A stretch of 64,000 nt of DNA from Brachynemurus nebulosus. Its lineage: Eukaryota > Arthropoda > Insecta > Neuroptera > Myrmeleontidae. The position numbers and the translations under genes were made by a program. The first letter of the stretch is position 1. Every line of letters begins with the position of its first letter. The notes beneath the pieces are model-generated. The model worked only from the letters and a program-made list of their open reading frames with translations, was not told the DNA's origin and ran no database searches. Shown here one piece after another: positions 57,501-64,000 of this stretch. The stretch covers positions 1,586,001 to 1,650,000 of the forward strand of contig JAPWDM010000009.1 in the NCBI GenBank assembly GCA_035578155.1, read 5' to 3'.

Positions 57501-60106
57501 TATATTTTGTCTCGCATATCTTCAGAACAAATGATGTTATCATTTGTTTGATAAGGGTGGAGCTCCCACCCTTAGGTACAGAAGGCGAAGCCCCCGGTAT
57601 GGTGCAAGGGGCAAAGCCTCTATCGGGGGCCCAGGGGAGAAGTTACCCGAAATGGAAAAAGAATTATTTATGTACAGTAATCTCTAATCTTTAAGGACAC
57701 CCAATGGGAAGTTGACAGTGTGGGTAGACCTGTCCCCCAAATTTTTACTACATAAAATTGTTCTAAAAACTAGAAATATGTTCATTTTTTTACCTTCTAC
57801 CAGGTTTTTGACTGCTTTTACATGTTAGAAAGTTCAAAATGGCTGACACTTCATTTCCAAAACCAGTTATATCCAACTGCCAGTTCCAAAATAAGTTACG
57901 TGGGTTTTATCTATTTAAATATAATTGTTTGTGCTTTCCCTACATTATATATTACTAGGAATCAACATGAATTTAATACATTTTTTGACATCAAAACCAT
58001 GCAATGATTTATTATTGTAATATAGCTAACAGTTTTTTGTTAAATAACTCAAAATTTTTTGAGATGCACATAGCTGATTTTGCCGTTGGACGACTCATTT
58101 GAAGGGCACAGGGGAAAAACGATCATAGTCACAAAAAGTAAAAAATGCTAAAATTCATGCTGTTATGTTGGCAGTATGCAGAATATTGACCCCGTGCTAA
58201 TATTACACGTTAAAATCAAACATAGTCCATGATATGCAGGGCAAGAACAAATTTTTTTGCTGAAAAATGCGCATATAATACATGATTCAATGTCAAATTT
58301 CGCGAAAACGGCTAGCCGTTTATTTTCTGCTGGCATGGCGCCTTCCAGCTTACTATATTAGTAATAACCACTGAAAGTTTGTACCAGATCCTATGCGTGA
58401 TTTTCAGGCAAAAAATTTTTATGTTGAAAAATGCGCGATTCACACTTTAATGTTTAAAAACGCTCCCCTGAAAAATTTACTTTTTGTGACTATGATCGTT
58501 TTTCCCCTGTACCCTTCATTTTTCATAACTTTTCTTCTTTTTTTCAGATGCTCAACGCGCAATTAACAATGAACGTGCTGAAAAACAGAAATCACGAATG
58601 CAAGAATTGACGAAAGCGTTAAAGGATGCGGACGAAAATGTAATTTTCACATTTCAAAATGTCTAAAAAGTCTCTGATTTACAAAATTATTATTTTTAGG
58701 CGAAAAAAATTCAACAAATGTTGGGACAGACTGAGAAAACATTGGATAAAACTTTGGCTGGAATTGATCGTCTGTTTAAACAAGTACGAGCTGATAATTC
58801 ACCAATTTTAGAGTTGCTTGGTAAGTCAAGCTTTCTGATTTAGAATTTAAAAAAAAATTTGTTAAGGAATCAAGTTTCTGAGTTCGCTAGTCTGAGTTAG
58901 TCTCGAGGATATTACTCGACTGATTGAAGGTTGAAGTTGTCTCGCAGGATCCGGAGGTCCCAAAAAAAGCCCAAAATAAACACCTAATCTTTACTAGATT
59001 TTGCTTAAATACTAACGTAAAGTTAAAATTGTCTCCCAGGATCTTGGGAGATCCAGCAACGTCCAAAATTCCCGCCACCAAAGCCTTGGAATCCCAGTAA
59101 AAAATCAGAATAAAAACTATCGAGATCTGGAAAAATGAACATTAGGTTAAAATTGTTCACTCCCCAAGGATGTTAAGGCCTCAGTTAAAGCTCAAAATAA
59201 ACGGCTGAAGTGATACTTTTCCAAATTTTTCTTGAATACTATTGAGATTTCGGGAAAAATGAAGATGGAATTAAAATTGTCTCCCACGACTCAAAATAAA
59301 CTTGGTTAAATTTTGGTCAAATATTACTCAGACCCCCTCCACCCAGAAAAAAATTGTACATGAGTTTCAAATTGTCCTTCAGAGCCCCAGTGTCACAGAA
59401 AAGATTCAAACCTGTTAAAATATGAATAAGGGCTGCTTTAGAGTAGGAACTAATTGTGTATCAAATTTCAAAATATCTAATTTAAGAGTAATTTGACCCA
59501 CAAAATGAGGACGCAAATAAAACCACGACAATATTCTGGTTTCAGGTGACAACGCAACCATCAACATGTTTAACGTCTCCCTCTACTTAGAAATACTCGA
59601 AAGACGAACAATTGAACTCATAGAAATTGCATATTATAAGGGTAAAGCCACGGTAAGTATAAAATCGAACTTGATCAAACTTAAAACCTATATAAAAGTC
59701 AACAAAAAATTTTTAAAGAAAATGGTAGGTCGAAAACGACAAACAATGAAAACATTTATCAGAGAACCCAAAAGTGATAAACTACGAATTTCCGGTATTA
59801 ATGAAATTGTCCCAACACAAACTTGTCCACTGTACGTAATCCGTATCCTTAATCCTTTTTTTTTACCACCGGGAACAAAATATTTCCATTCAAATAACAA
59901 TTAAAACGTATTTTCTGTTTAGGTGTGTTGAACGTGAATTGGTAAGTGAGGTGATCGACACAGAACAAACACCGCTTAGTCGCGACCAAGTCAAAGAAAA
60001 ATTAGAAGCACGTCTCAAGTTAGCAGATGCGTCAAAGAGATTGCATAATGTATCTGCATGTAAATTACCTGAATCACGTTTAATATTACAAAAACGTTAT
60101 GAATAA
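51470..60106 (+). CDS. CCDC63/ODAD1-like: Outer dynein arm docking complex coiled-coil protein, ODAD1/CCDC63-like (eight exons)
   Basis: Spliced CDS: 51470-51556, 53574-54031, 56331-56839, 58548-58639, 58700-58820, 59546-59652, 59719-59831, 59923-60106. These total 1,671 bases, 557 codons with the stop, giving a 556-residue protein close to the 563 residues of human CCDC63. Each join keeps phase and uses GT-AG. The N-terminal THQYHIMENDR matches the family block (R-x-QxRIMENDR). Long coiled coils follow, with REEIDHLIKER then FNSLWNKM (docking-complex REEIDHLRKDR...F..LY.KL), then NVSLYLEILERRTIEL (family xMLYLGIIEQRTNEL), and finally a Cys-pair CPLCVE before the tail. ODAD1/CCDC63 dimers anchor outer dynein arms on doublet microtubules; in insects the job is expected mainly in sperm flagella. 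ODAD3/CCDC151 is a more distant alternative. Introns 1-3 are full of inserted transposons. Confidence 0.9.
51755..52340. repeat. Dispersed repeat P, copy 2 (intron 1 of ODAD1-like)
   Basis: Inverse of the 23640-24200 repeat, from CACATCAAAAATCGACC to AGGAACCATATCGAAAAACA. With the foldback at 52746 it accounts for most of intron 1. Confidence 0.6.
52803..52849 (-). ncRNA. Hammerhead ribozyme motif, left arm of the foldback
   Basis: This is the mirror copy of the motif at 53319-53365, read on the minus strand, with the same CTGATGA, GAAA and AACGCGTT parts. It faces away from the host gene, so it would be made only from an antisense transcript. Confidence 0.6.
53319..53365 (+). ncRNA. Hammerhead ribozyme motif, right arm of the foldback
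   Basis: Core CTGATGA is at 53326-53332. Stem II is GGTC/GATT around loop GCGA (53334-53345), followed by GAAA (53346-53349). A three-pair stem III AAC/GTT has a two-base loop, and the cleavage base is T53357. Stem I pairs TTACT (53321-53325) with AGTAA (53358-53362). All invariant core positions are present; stem II has two G-U pairs and one unpaired U. The tiny stem III means it would work best as a dimer, as described for Penelope-like elements. Confidence 0.65.
53574..54031 (+). CDS. ODAD1-like gene, exon 2
   Basis: Acceptor TTCACAG|TATCAT, phase 0 in; donor AACG|GTAAGA, phase 2 out. It encodes YHIMENDRVAF... to ...EEIDHLIKE, almost entirely heptad coiled coil rich in K, E and D. In-frame codons before the acceptor are intron. 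A hAT-type repeat begins only about 25 bases after the donor. Confidence 0.9.
54054..54241. mobile_element. hAT-type MITE J in intron 2, just past the exon 2 donor
   Basis: CAAGGCCGGCGAGAGGGTAT to TTTCGTCGGGCCTGG. It starts about 25 bases after the exon 2 splice donor. The flanking duplication is not preserved. Confidence 0.65.
54495..54812. mobile_element. TTAA-flanked MITE H, copy 2 (intron 2 of ODAD1-like)
   Basis: CCCTTTTAAAC...ATTTAAAGAG between TTAA at 54491-54494 and 54813-54816. It is very similar to the copy at 40585 but carries an extra GCCGCCATATTGCAG segment, which the copy near 63.6 kb shares. Confidence 0.7.
54949..55986. mobile_element. Transib-like non-autonomous transposon with 23-RSS-like ends (intron 2 of ODAD1-like)
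   Basis: Both termini read inward CACAGTG, then GGGCCAAA..., with exactly 23 bases before CAAAAATAC (left, 54979-54987) or CAAAAATTA (right). This heptamer, 23-bp spacer and A-rich nonamer layout is the published hallmark of Transib ends and of the V(D)J 23-RSS. CGGCG flanks both sides (54944-54948 and 55987-55991), a 5-bp target duplication of the kind Transib elements make. No transposase frame is visible in the 1,038-bp body, so it is a deletion derivative needing a transposase in trans. It sits inside an older GC-rich repeat. Confidence 0.8.
56121..56293. mobile_element. hAT-type MITE J in intron 2, just before exon 3
   Basis: CAGGGCCGCGGAGAGAAACG to CTCGCCGAGCCTG. Flanks CCTAAAAA and CTTAAAAA agree at 7 of 8. 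It ends 37 bases before exon 3, so it reaches into the zone where the branch point is expected. Confidence 0.75.
56331..56839 (+). CDS. ODAD1-like gene, exon 3
   Basis: Acceptor TATATAG|TGCACAC; the first base completes an Arg codon begun in exon 2. It reads AHFNSLWNKMVVNLSKGKK... and ends ...VADYHKKI plus one base at ATTG|GTTGGT. The donor was chosen because it alone restores phase with exon 4; beyond it the frame soon hits a stop. Charged coiled coil throughout, including a run EEEKREKRREEMKQHLEEL-like in composition. The acceptor lies only 37 bases after the end of an inserted hAT-type MITE (56121-56293). Confidence 0.88.
57050..57215. repeat. 80-bp tandem duplication (intron 3)
   Basis: A unit starting AAAACCAGTTCTATCCTTTA and ending AATGGCTGCCCTCTAA occurs twice, followed by a partial third unit at 57213. 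Similar CAGTTATATCC words recur at 56905, 57026 and 57863. Confidence 0.75.
57319..57713. mobile_element. Element C, complete copy (intron 3 of ODAD1-like)
   Basis: AACTTCCCATAGGAAGTTAT at the left and CCCAATGGGAAGTT at the right. The centre has TTCGTTCGTGAATT, AAGGGTGGAGCTCCCACCCT and GGCGAAGCCCCCGGTATGG. It matches the two half copies at 5028 and 7188. Confidence 0.65.
58102..58516. mobile_element. MITE R with about 40-bp terminal repeats (intron 3)
   Basis: AAGGGCACAGGGGAAAAACG continues ATCATAGTCACAAAAAGTAAA, and the exact inverse apart from one base ends at 58516. The last base is 31 bases before exon 4. Confidence 0.75.
58548..58639 (+). CDS. ODAD1-like gene, exon 4
   Basis: Acceptor TTTTTTTCAG|ATGCTC after a strong pyrimidine tract; donor GAAAAT|GTAATT. 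With the G carried from exon 3 it reads DAQRAINNERAEKQKSRMQE and on to KDADEN, coiled coil. The exon is 92 bases. A 415-bp inverted-repeat MITE ends 31 bases upstream of it. Confidence 0.85.
58700..58820 (+). CDS. ODAD1-like gene, exon 5
   Basis: Acceptor ATTTTTAG|GCGAAA after a 60-base intron; donor CTTG|GTAAGT. It encodes AKKIQQMLGQTEKTLDKTLA and on to DNSPILELLG, matching the family segment that ends in a short LLG motif before the YLGIIEQRTNEL-like block. Confidence 0.87.
58880..59320. repeat. Diverged tandem units in intron 5
   Basis: AAAATTGTCTCCCAGGATC-type words recur near 58935, 59025, 59145 and 59275, each followed by CTCAAAATAAAC-type words. The units are heavily diverged. The remainder of intron 5 shows nothing. 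Confidence 0.4.
59546..59652 (+). CDS. ODAD1-like gene, exon 6
   Basis: Acceptor GGTTTCAG|GTGACA; donor CACG|GTAAGT. It reads DNATINMFNVSLYLEILERR then TIELIEIAYYKGKAT. This is the best-conserved C-terminal block of ODAD1/CCDC63 proteins. The frame stays open into the next, 66-base intron. Confidence 0.9.
59719..59831 (+). CDS. ODAD1-like gene, exon 7
   Basis: Acceptor TTTTTAAAG|AAAATG; donor CCACT|GTACGT in phase 2. It reads KMVGRKRQTMKTFIREP... and ends ...EIVPTQTCP plus two bases. The first Cys of the CPLC pair is here and the second comes from exon 8. If intron 6 is kept, the frame remains open and gains 22 residues. Confidence 0.82.
59923..60106 (+). CDS. ODAD1-like gene, exon 8 (last)
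   Basis: Acceptor TTCTGTTTAG|GTGTGT; the first base completes Leu of the CPLCVE motif. The exon ends ...LPESRLILQKRYE and TAA at 60104-60106. The 91-base intron before it carries a poly-T tract. Confidence 0.9.
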
Positions 60107-60162
60107 AAATCAAAATTCAAATAATAGAGAAAAACATTTTTATAAAAGGTTTTTGTAATCAC

Positions 60163-60200
60163 GATAAAATAAATATTGAAAAAATAAAATATAATAAATG
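60163..60200 (+). terminator. Polyadenylation signals of the ODAD1-like gene
   Basis: AATAAA lies at 60168-60173, and a further AATAAA follows near 60196, 60-90 bases past the stop codon. This suits a short 3' UTR that ends before the MITE at 60254. Confidence 0.55.
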
Positions 60201-60253
60201 AATTCTTGTCAAGTTTTTAATATAAAGGATATGACTATTAGGCTTAATTAATA

Positions 60254-60552
60254 CACAATCAATGAAATAAGGAATAAGAAATAAGAAATAAGGAATAAGA
60301 AGTATGCCATCTAGTGAGGTTGAAGGAAACTTTAACTTAACTGCTCATAGGTATATGTATTTAGGTATTTTTTTACACCAAAATTCATGAAAAAGTAACG
60401 TTCATGATTATTTATGAACTCCTTATTTCTAATGATACTCCTTATTTCTTATTTCTTATTCCTTATTTCTTATTTCATTAAAATTCCATTCAACGTCACT
60501 AGATGGCATACTTCTTATTCCTTATTTCTTATTCCTTATATCATTGGTTGTG
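60254..60552. mobile_element. MITE I, copy 2 (after the ODAD1-like gene)
   Basis: CACAATCAATGAAATAAGG...CATTGGTTGTG between TA pairs. The ATAAGGA/ATAAGAA words in the terminal repeat are expanded compared with copy 1. It starts about 150 bases past the ODAD1-like stop codon. Confidence 0.75.
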
Positions 60553-60624
60553 TAGACATCCTTATTTTTTTAAGTTTAAAAACTTAATTAGATATTAAAA
60601 AGTCGTATTCGTTCCGTAATATAA

Positions 60625-60899
60625 AAAATTCTCGCGCATGTACACTATTAAACCACGCAAATACACTATCAAAAAATTTAGATATGTTTTTTTCTTTTTC
60701 GTTTTGATCGCTACCCAAAGAGGTAGCGGTCAAAACGAAAAAGAAAATTAGTCTTCAACCTAAAAAAGAAAAATCATCAATTTAGATATGTAACAATTAC
60801 AAGTTTCCAAATATTATTGTAATAAACGTCAAATAGTTTAAGTTTTTGTTAGTATGTGTTTACGCGGTTTAGTAGTGCAGATGCGCGAGAACTTTTTAT
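60625..60899. mobile_element. MITE S with central hairpin
   Basis: AATTCTCGCGCATGTACACT at the left and GTGCAGATGCGCGAGAACTT at the right are inverted. Inside, 60690-60715 and 60722-60747 form a 26-pair hairpin with a 6-base loop and one G-U pair. Confidence 0.55.
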
Positions 60900-60957
60900 A
60901 CCAGGGAGCATAAGAATGGTTTCTTTAAAAAAAAAAAAATGAATGCATACGTTACCC

Positions 60958-61102
60958 TCATCACTTATTTCTAAATGGTGTAGACACATGCGCACACTAA
61001 TTAAAAACTACGCGGGAATTGACATTTCTAATTCCCGCCAATTTTCGTGCAGTTTTTAATTAGTATGCGTATGAGCCTACATCATTTAGAAGAAAGGGAT
61101 GG
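60958..61102. repeat. Palindromic repeat
   Basis: CATCACTTATTTCTAAATGG and CATTTAGAAGAAAGGGATG at the outside, TAATTAAAAACT and AGTTTTTAATTAGT further in, and CGCGGGAATT/AATTCCCGCC at the centre form an imperfect hairpin of about 65 bases per arm. Confidence 0.6.
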
Positions 61103-61248
61103 GACCACTGAATGCACTCATGTCTTCTCATCCTTCTCATCGTTTATTTTATGCAATGGTCTTTACTTAAACGTACTACTCATAAGCAAAAATTGTGCAA
61201 GACGAGCAAAAAGTGATCAGAGAAAATAAAAAAATATTAGGGTGTCTA

Positions 61249-61440
61249 CACAATGAATGAAATAAGGAATAAGAAATAAGGAATAAGAAGTATGCCATCT
61301 AGTGACGTTGAGTGGAACTTTAACGTAACTGCTCATAGATATGAATATGTAGGTACTTTTGTACGTCAAAATTCGTGATTTTTTTCACTTTAGTGACAAA
61401 AAAAGTCATCAAGAACGTTATTTTTTCTAATGAATATGTA
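61249..61440. mobile_element. MITE I, copy 3 (left half only)
   Basis: CACAATGAATGAAATAAGG, GTATGCCATCTAGTGACG and GTGACAAAAAAAGTCATCA match the left half of copy 1. The right half is missing. Confidence 0.65.
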
Positions 61441-62170
61441 TGTATTTTTTTAACTGCCAAAATCGTTACAGAAACTCCGAATAAGTTTAAAAACATCATC
61501 TAAAGAAAATCAATAAAAAAAATTGTTATAACTAAGTATAACTTACTACAATTAAAATTTCACACGTGGCGTGACGTAATATAGCATCCTTAGTTCTTGA
61601 CATTGATGCTAGAGACGTTAGTGTCCCTAACCGTACAATGAACAGGCTGAACAGTGCAATGAACGATATGAAATGATGGGTAAAAATCAGACAGCATAAT
61701 CAAAACTAACTCATTTTCAATAAATGTTCTAAGAAAGTGACAAAAAAAAAACGGAAGGCACATATATTATAGGCGCAAGCGCAAAAGACCTCCAGAAATT
61801 GAGGTGGGGGAAACACAAATTGTATTATTTACATAGTTACCAACCAAACGAAGTAATTATGTTTTTATATGAGTGAGTGAGTAAACTTCTATTTATTAAT
61901 AAGACAAAGATAAATGCAGATGTGGGTAAAAAGGTTATTTTTGGCTTGCGCTTATAATCCTATATTTACAGAAATTCAAAAATACAAGACAACCGATTTT
62001 CGTGGTAAAAATTTATAAGGAAAGTTTCGATAAAAAGTTTGTCCCCGAGTAATCCTACACCTTCTACCTATCGATATTATCGATATTATAATCTTGATGA
62101 CGTCATTAAGATGGTGAACCATAAATTTAAAAGGATCAAAAATAAACTCTTTTATTTTTAAAAAATGCCT
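61441..62170. other. Intergenic interval between the convergent ciliary genes
   Basis: AT-rich with ATCGATATTATCGATATTAT near 62070. No frame or repeat end recognised. Confidence 0.45.
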
Positions 62171-62176
62171 TTTATT
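62171..62176 (-). terminator. Polyadenylation signal of the CFAP73/CCDC42-like gene
   Basis: AATAAA on the minus strand, 27 bases past the stop codon. Further AATAAA copies overlap the stop itself (62199-62204 region). This would give a very short 3' UTR. Confidence 0.5.
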
Positions 62177-62202
62177 CAAATTTTATTTTATATTCTATTA
62201 TT

Positions 62203-63127
62203 TTATTTATTATCAGTTTGAACAATACTGACTTTCGGCAGTGCAGTCACCGGTATCGTAGTCTGTAATTCTCGTGCTGCCCGTTTCTTGGCAATCCTGA
62301 TGATTCTCTTCAAATCAACCAACGTCTGTTTAATATACATCAACTGATTCTCAATATCGTTCGGTGGAACTGTTGGCTCGATACCTTTACGGGCACAAAT
62401 TGCCCCGTACAAATTTCGTACACTATCCTGCACTAATTTCAAATTAACCTTCTTCATGTGACACACATTCTTCGCGAGTGCCATCTGTGTTTCACATTCG
62501 ATTGAGTGGGCTTTGACACGTTCAAAACGATTTTGTAGTTCGGCAATTTTCGTATTGAAGCCGATTATCATGTATGCTTTCTTTTCGGTCGTTTGAATCA
62601 TATCGGCTCGTGTTTGTTCTAAGATTTCTAAATCTTTAGCTTGATTTTCGCCCAATTTAACTCGCGCTTCAGCTAACGTTTCATATCGATTTAACATTCC
62701 GGTAATATCTTTAAATTCTGTGCTTATATCTAACACATTTAACAGGAAGTCTTCGTAAAATTTATACTTTTCGACATATTCCTCCATTTTGTTTTTAATG
62801 TTGGTCATGTGATCAACCTGTTCTTTCATGTCTTTAATGCTCTCCTCTTTTTGTTCTTGAACACGGAGTTCGTCTTTGATTTTTCGCTCAGCGCGTTCAC
62901 GTTTATCGATATTTTCGCGCGTGAATGGACTGAATTTAATAAAATTTTCACGTAGTTGATCCTCCTTCACGCGTAACTCTTCCCACAGCGCATCCAATTC
63001 AACGCGACGTTTCACATACTCGTCTCTGGTGTTTTGTAGACGATTATCGCTGTCGTGAAATTCACGTTGAGCGCGCGCCAATTCCATGGCGGGACCTCCA
63101 CGAGGAATATCCCATTCTGGTGTTTTT
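62203..63127 (-). CDS. CFAP73/CCDC42-like: CFAP73/CCDC42-like axonemal coiled-coil protein (DUF4200), 5' end uncertain
   Basis: The open frame from ATG 63087 to TAA 62203 gives 294 residues. ELDALWEELRVKEDQLRENF followed by KFSPFTRENIDKRERA matches the DUF4200 core of CCDC42 (LRWEELGVKEAQL...QFIQENDQKRIRA). FKDITGMLNRYETL and ELQNRF match the later family blocks, and the tail VRNLYGAICARKGIEP with a DIENQL stretch resembles CFAP73. Codons upstream of 63087 stay open (PEWDIPRGGPA) back to an acceptor-like TATTTAAAG at 63128, and the family's N-terminus is longer than this, so ATG 63087 is probably internal and a small first exon remains unfound. CFAP73 is an axonemal (MIA-complex) protein controlling inner-arm dyneins; CCDC42 acts in sperm tail assembly. 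The gene converges with the ODAD1-like gene. Confidence 0.85.
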
Positions 63128-63290
63128 CTTTAAATACGTCAATGATTAAATATTTTGTTATTTTCTTTCAGGATTTATACTATAGTGGTTCCCAAAGTGA
63201 TTCCTACCGACCGGACCTCTAAGGAATATTGAAAAGATTCAAGGCGGTTTTTTGATCCAAGACAAGAATACGGCCACTAAGTTGTATTAA

Positions 63291-63541
63291 CACTCTAATG
63301 AACGCTCACCAACATGTGTGTGACGCTACCGTGGATGGTGATTGGTCGGTAACACACTCTCTGTGTGGCGATTTCTCTAACATTATCGACGGATAACATA
63401 ATACATATGTATGAATTTTAAGTCATAAATTACTTATCTCTCTTCTTCCTTTCTTGCAAAAATTTTTATATTATTTATTCTTTAAAAATATTGCCGGTCC
63501 TTGGCGAAGTTTAACTACGTTGATGTGCGGTCATTAAAGTG
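63291..63541. mobile_element. MITE K, copy 4 (upstream of the CFAP73-like gene)
   Basis: TTAA CACTCTAATGAACGC at the left (63287) and GCGGTCATTAAAGTG TTAA at the right (63545), with the family word ATATTGCCGGTCC inside. The first exon of the CFAP73-like gene may lie beyond it. Confidence 0.65.
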
Positions 63542-63582
63542 TTAATACTAAAAATCATTGCATTCTTATCATATTTAAATCT

Positions 63583-63890
63583 TTAAATGATTAAGACGAG
63601 TTAACTTGTCCTGCAATATGGCGGCTCAAAATGATTAGATATATTTACTGGTACAGGTGCCGCCATCTATGACAGATTTTCCGAAATACGGTATAATTCT
63701 AAATAATGTTCAATTTTATCAACATAGTTTAGTATAATTTATAGTTTGTAAATTTCTAGGGTTCACTTTTTTGATATTCGGATCTTTGATTTTTTTTTCT
63801 TTTTCTTTTTTTGTAACCTTATCTATTGTACTTATCACTGGCAGGAAAAAGTCCGGCATTTTGAGACAAAAAAAATTTAAATAACAAAAA
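63583..63890 (-). mobile_element. MITE H, copy 3 (inverted, ends eroded)
   Basis: Minus-strand match to the H copies: ATGATTAAGACGAGTTAAC at the left, GGTACAGGTGCCGCCATC inside, and GTCCGGCATTTTGAGAC at the right. The TTAA flanks are not intact. It lies upstream of the CFAP73-like gene. Confidence 0.6.
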
Positions 63891-64000
63891 AATATGAGCA
63901 CAACTGTCAAATTCAAGGTGGTCAAATGCAAGTTGACCACCTCTACGAGGACAGACGTCATAAATGCATAAGGATTTCGTTGTTAGAACTACGAAACCCT

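Noticed and set aside
59688..59900. Minus-strand frame opposite exon 7
   Set aside because: Shadow of the ODAD1-like coding strand.
63719..63961. 80-residue minus-strand frame upstream of the CFAP73-like gene as its first exon
   Set aside because: Most of it is MITE H, which occurs at two other unrelated sites.

Overview
The window is AT-rich eukaryotic nuclear DNA, almost certainly from an insect. The real genes are split by short introns with GT-AG borders and encode animal cytoskeletal and ciliary proteins. The rest is packed with short non-autonomous transposons (MITEs), decayed transposases, Penelope-like retroelement debris, satellite-like tandem repeats and long TA runs. I cannot name the order or species from sequence alone. 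No bacterial, organellar or viral genes were seen.

Three host genes are supported. (1) 47598-47825 (-) is the first coding exon of a BICD-family-like cargo adaptor (BICDR/BICDL). It ends at a GT donor, and no further exon is visible in the 47.6 kb to its left, so positions 1-47597 are either a giant first intron or flanking DNA. (2) 51470-60106 (+) is an eight-exon gene for an outer-dynein-arm docking coiled-coil protein of the ODAD1/CCDC63 type. All seven introns keep phase and the joined frame is 557 codons including the stop. (3) 62203-63127 (-) is the main exon of a CFAP73/CCDC42-like (DUF4200) axonemal protein. Genes 2 and 3 converge tail to tail 2.1 kb apart and are both expected to act in motile axonemes, which in insects means mainly sperm flagella.

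Layout: 1-47 kb is a transposon graveyard. It holds an element-A family carrying TA or CA microsatellites, hAT-type MITEs with clean 8-bp target duplications, TTAA-flanked piggyBac-type MITEs, pogo-type and mariner-type TA-flanked MITEs, Tc1 and Harbinger transposase fragments, and Penelope fragments with a GIY-YIG domain. 48.2-51.3 kb is intergenic, with a 300-bp-period repeat broken by a TTAA element. 51.3-60.2 kb is the ODAD1-like gene, whose large introns are almost filled by inserted elements. 60.2-64 kb holds MITEs around the CFAP73-like gene.

Most notable: a 1,038-bp Transib-like element in intron 2 (54949-55986). Both ends read CACAGTG, then exactly 23 bases, then a CAAAAAT core, as in a V(D)J 23-RSS, and it is flanked by a 5-bp CGGCG duplication. 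Also notable are a near-perfect 331-bp-arm foldback in intron 1 with a complete hammerhead-ribozyme core in each arm (52746-53422), and a hAT-type family whose body is built from inverted arrays of an AAGACC-type hexamer, with perfect 8-bp duplications at both copies.
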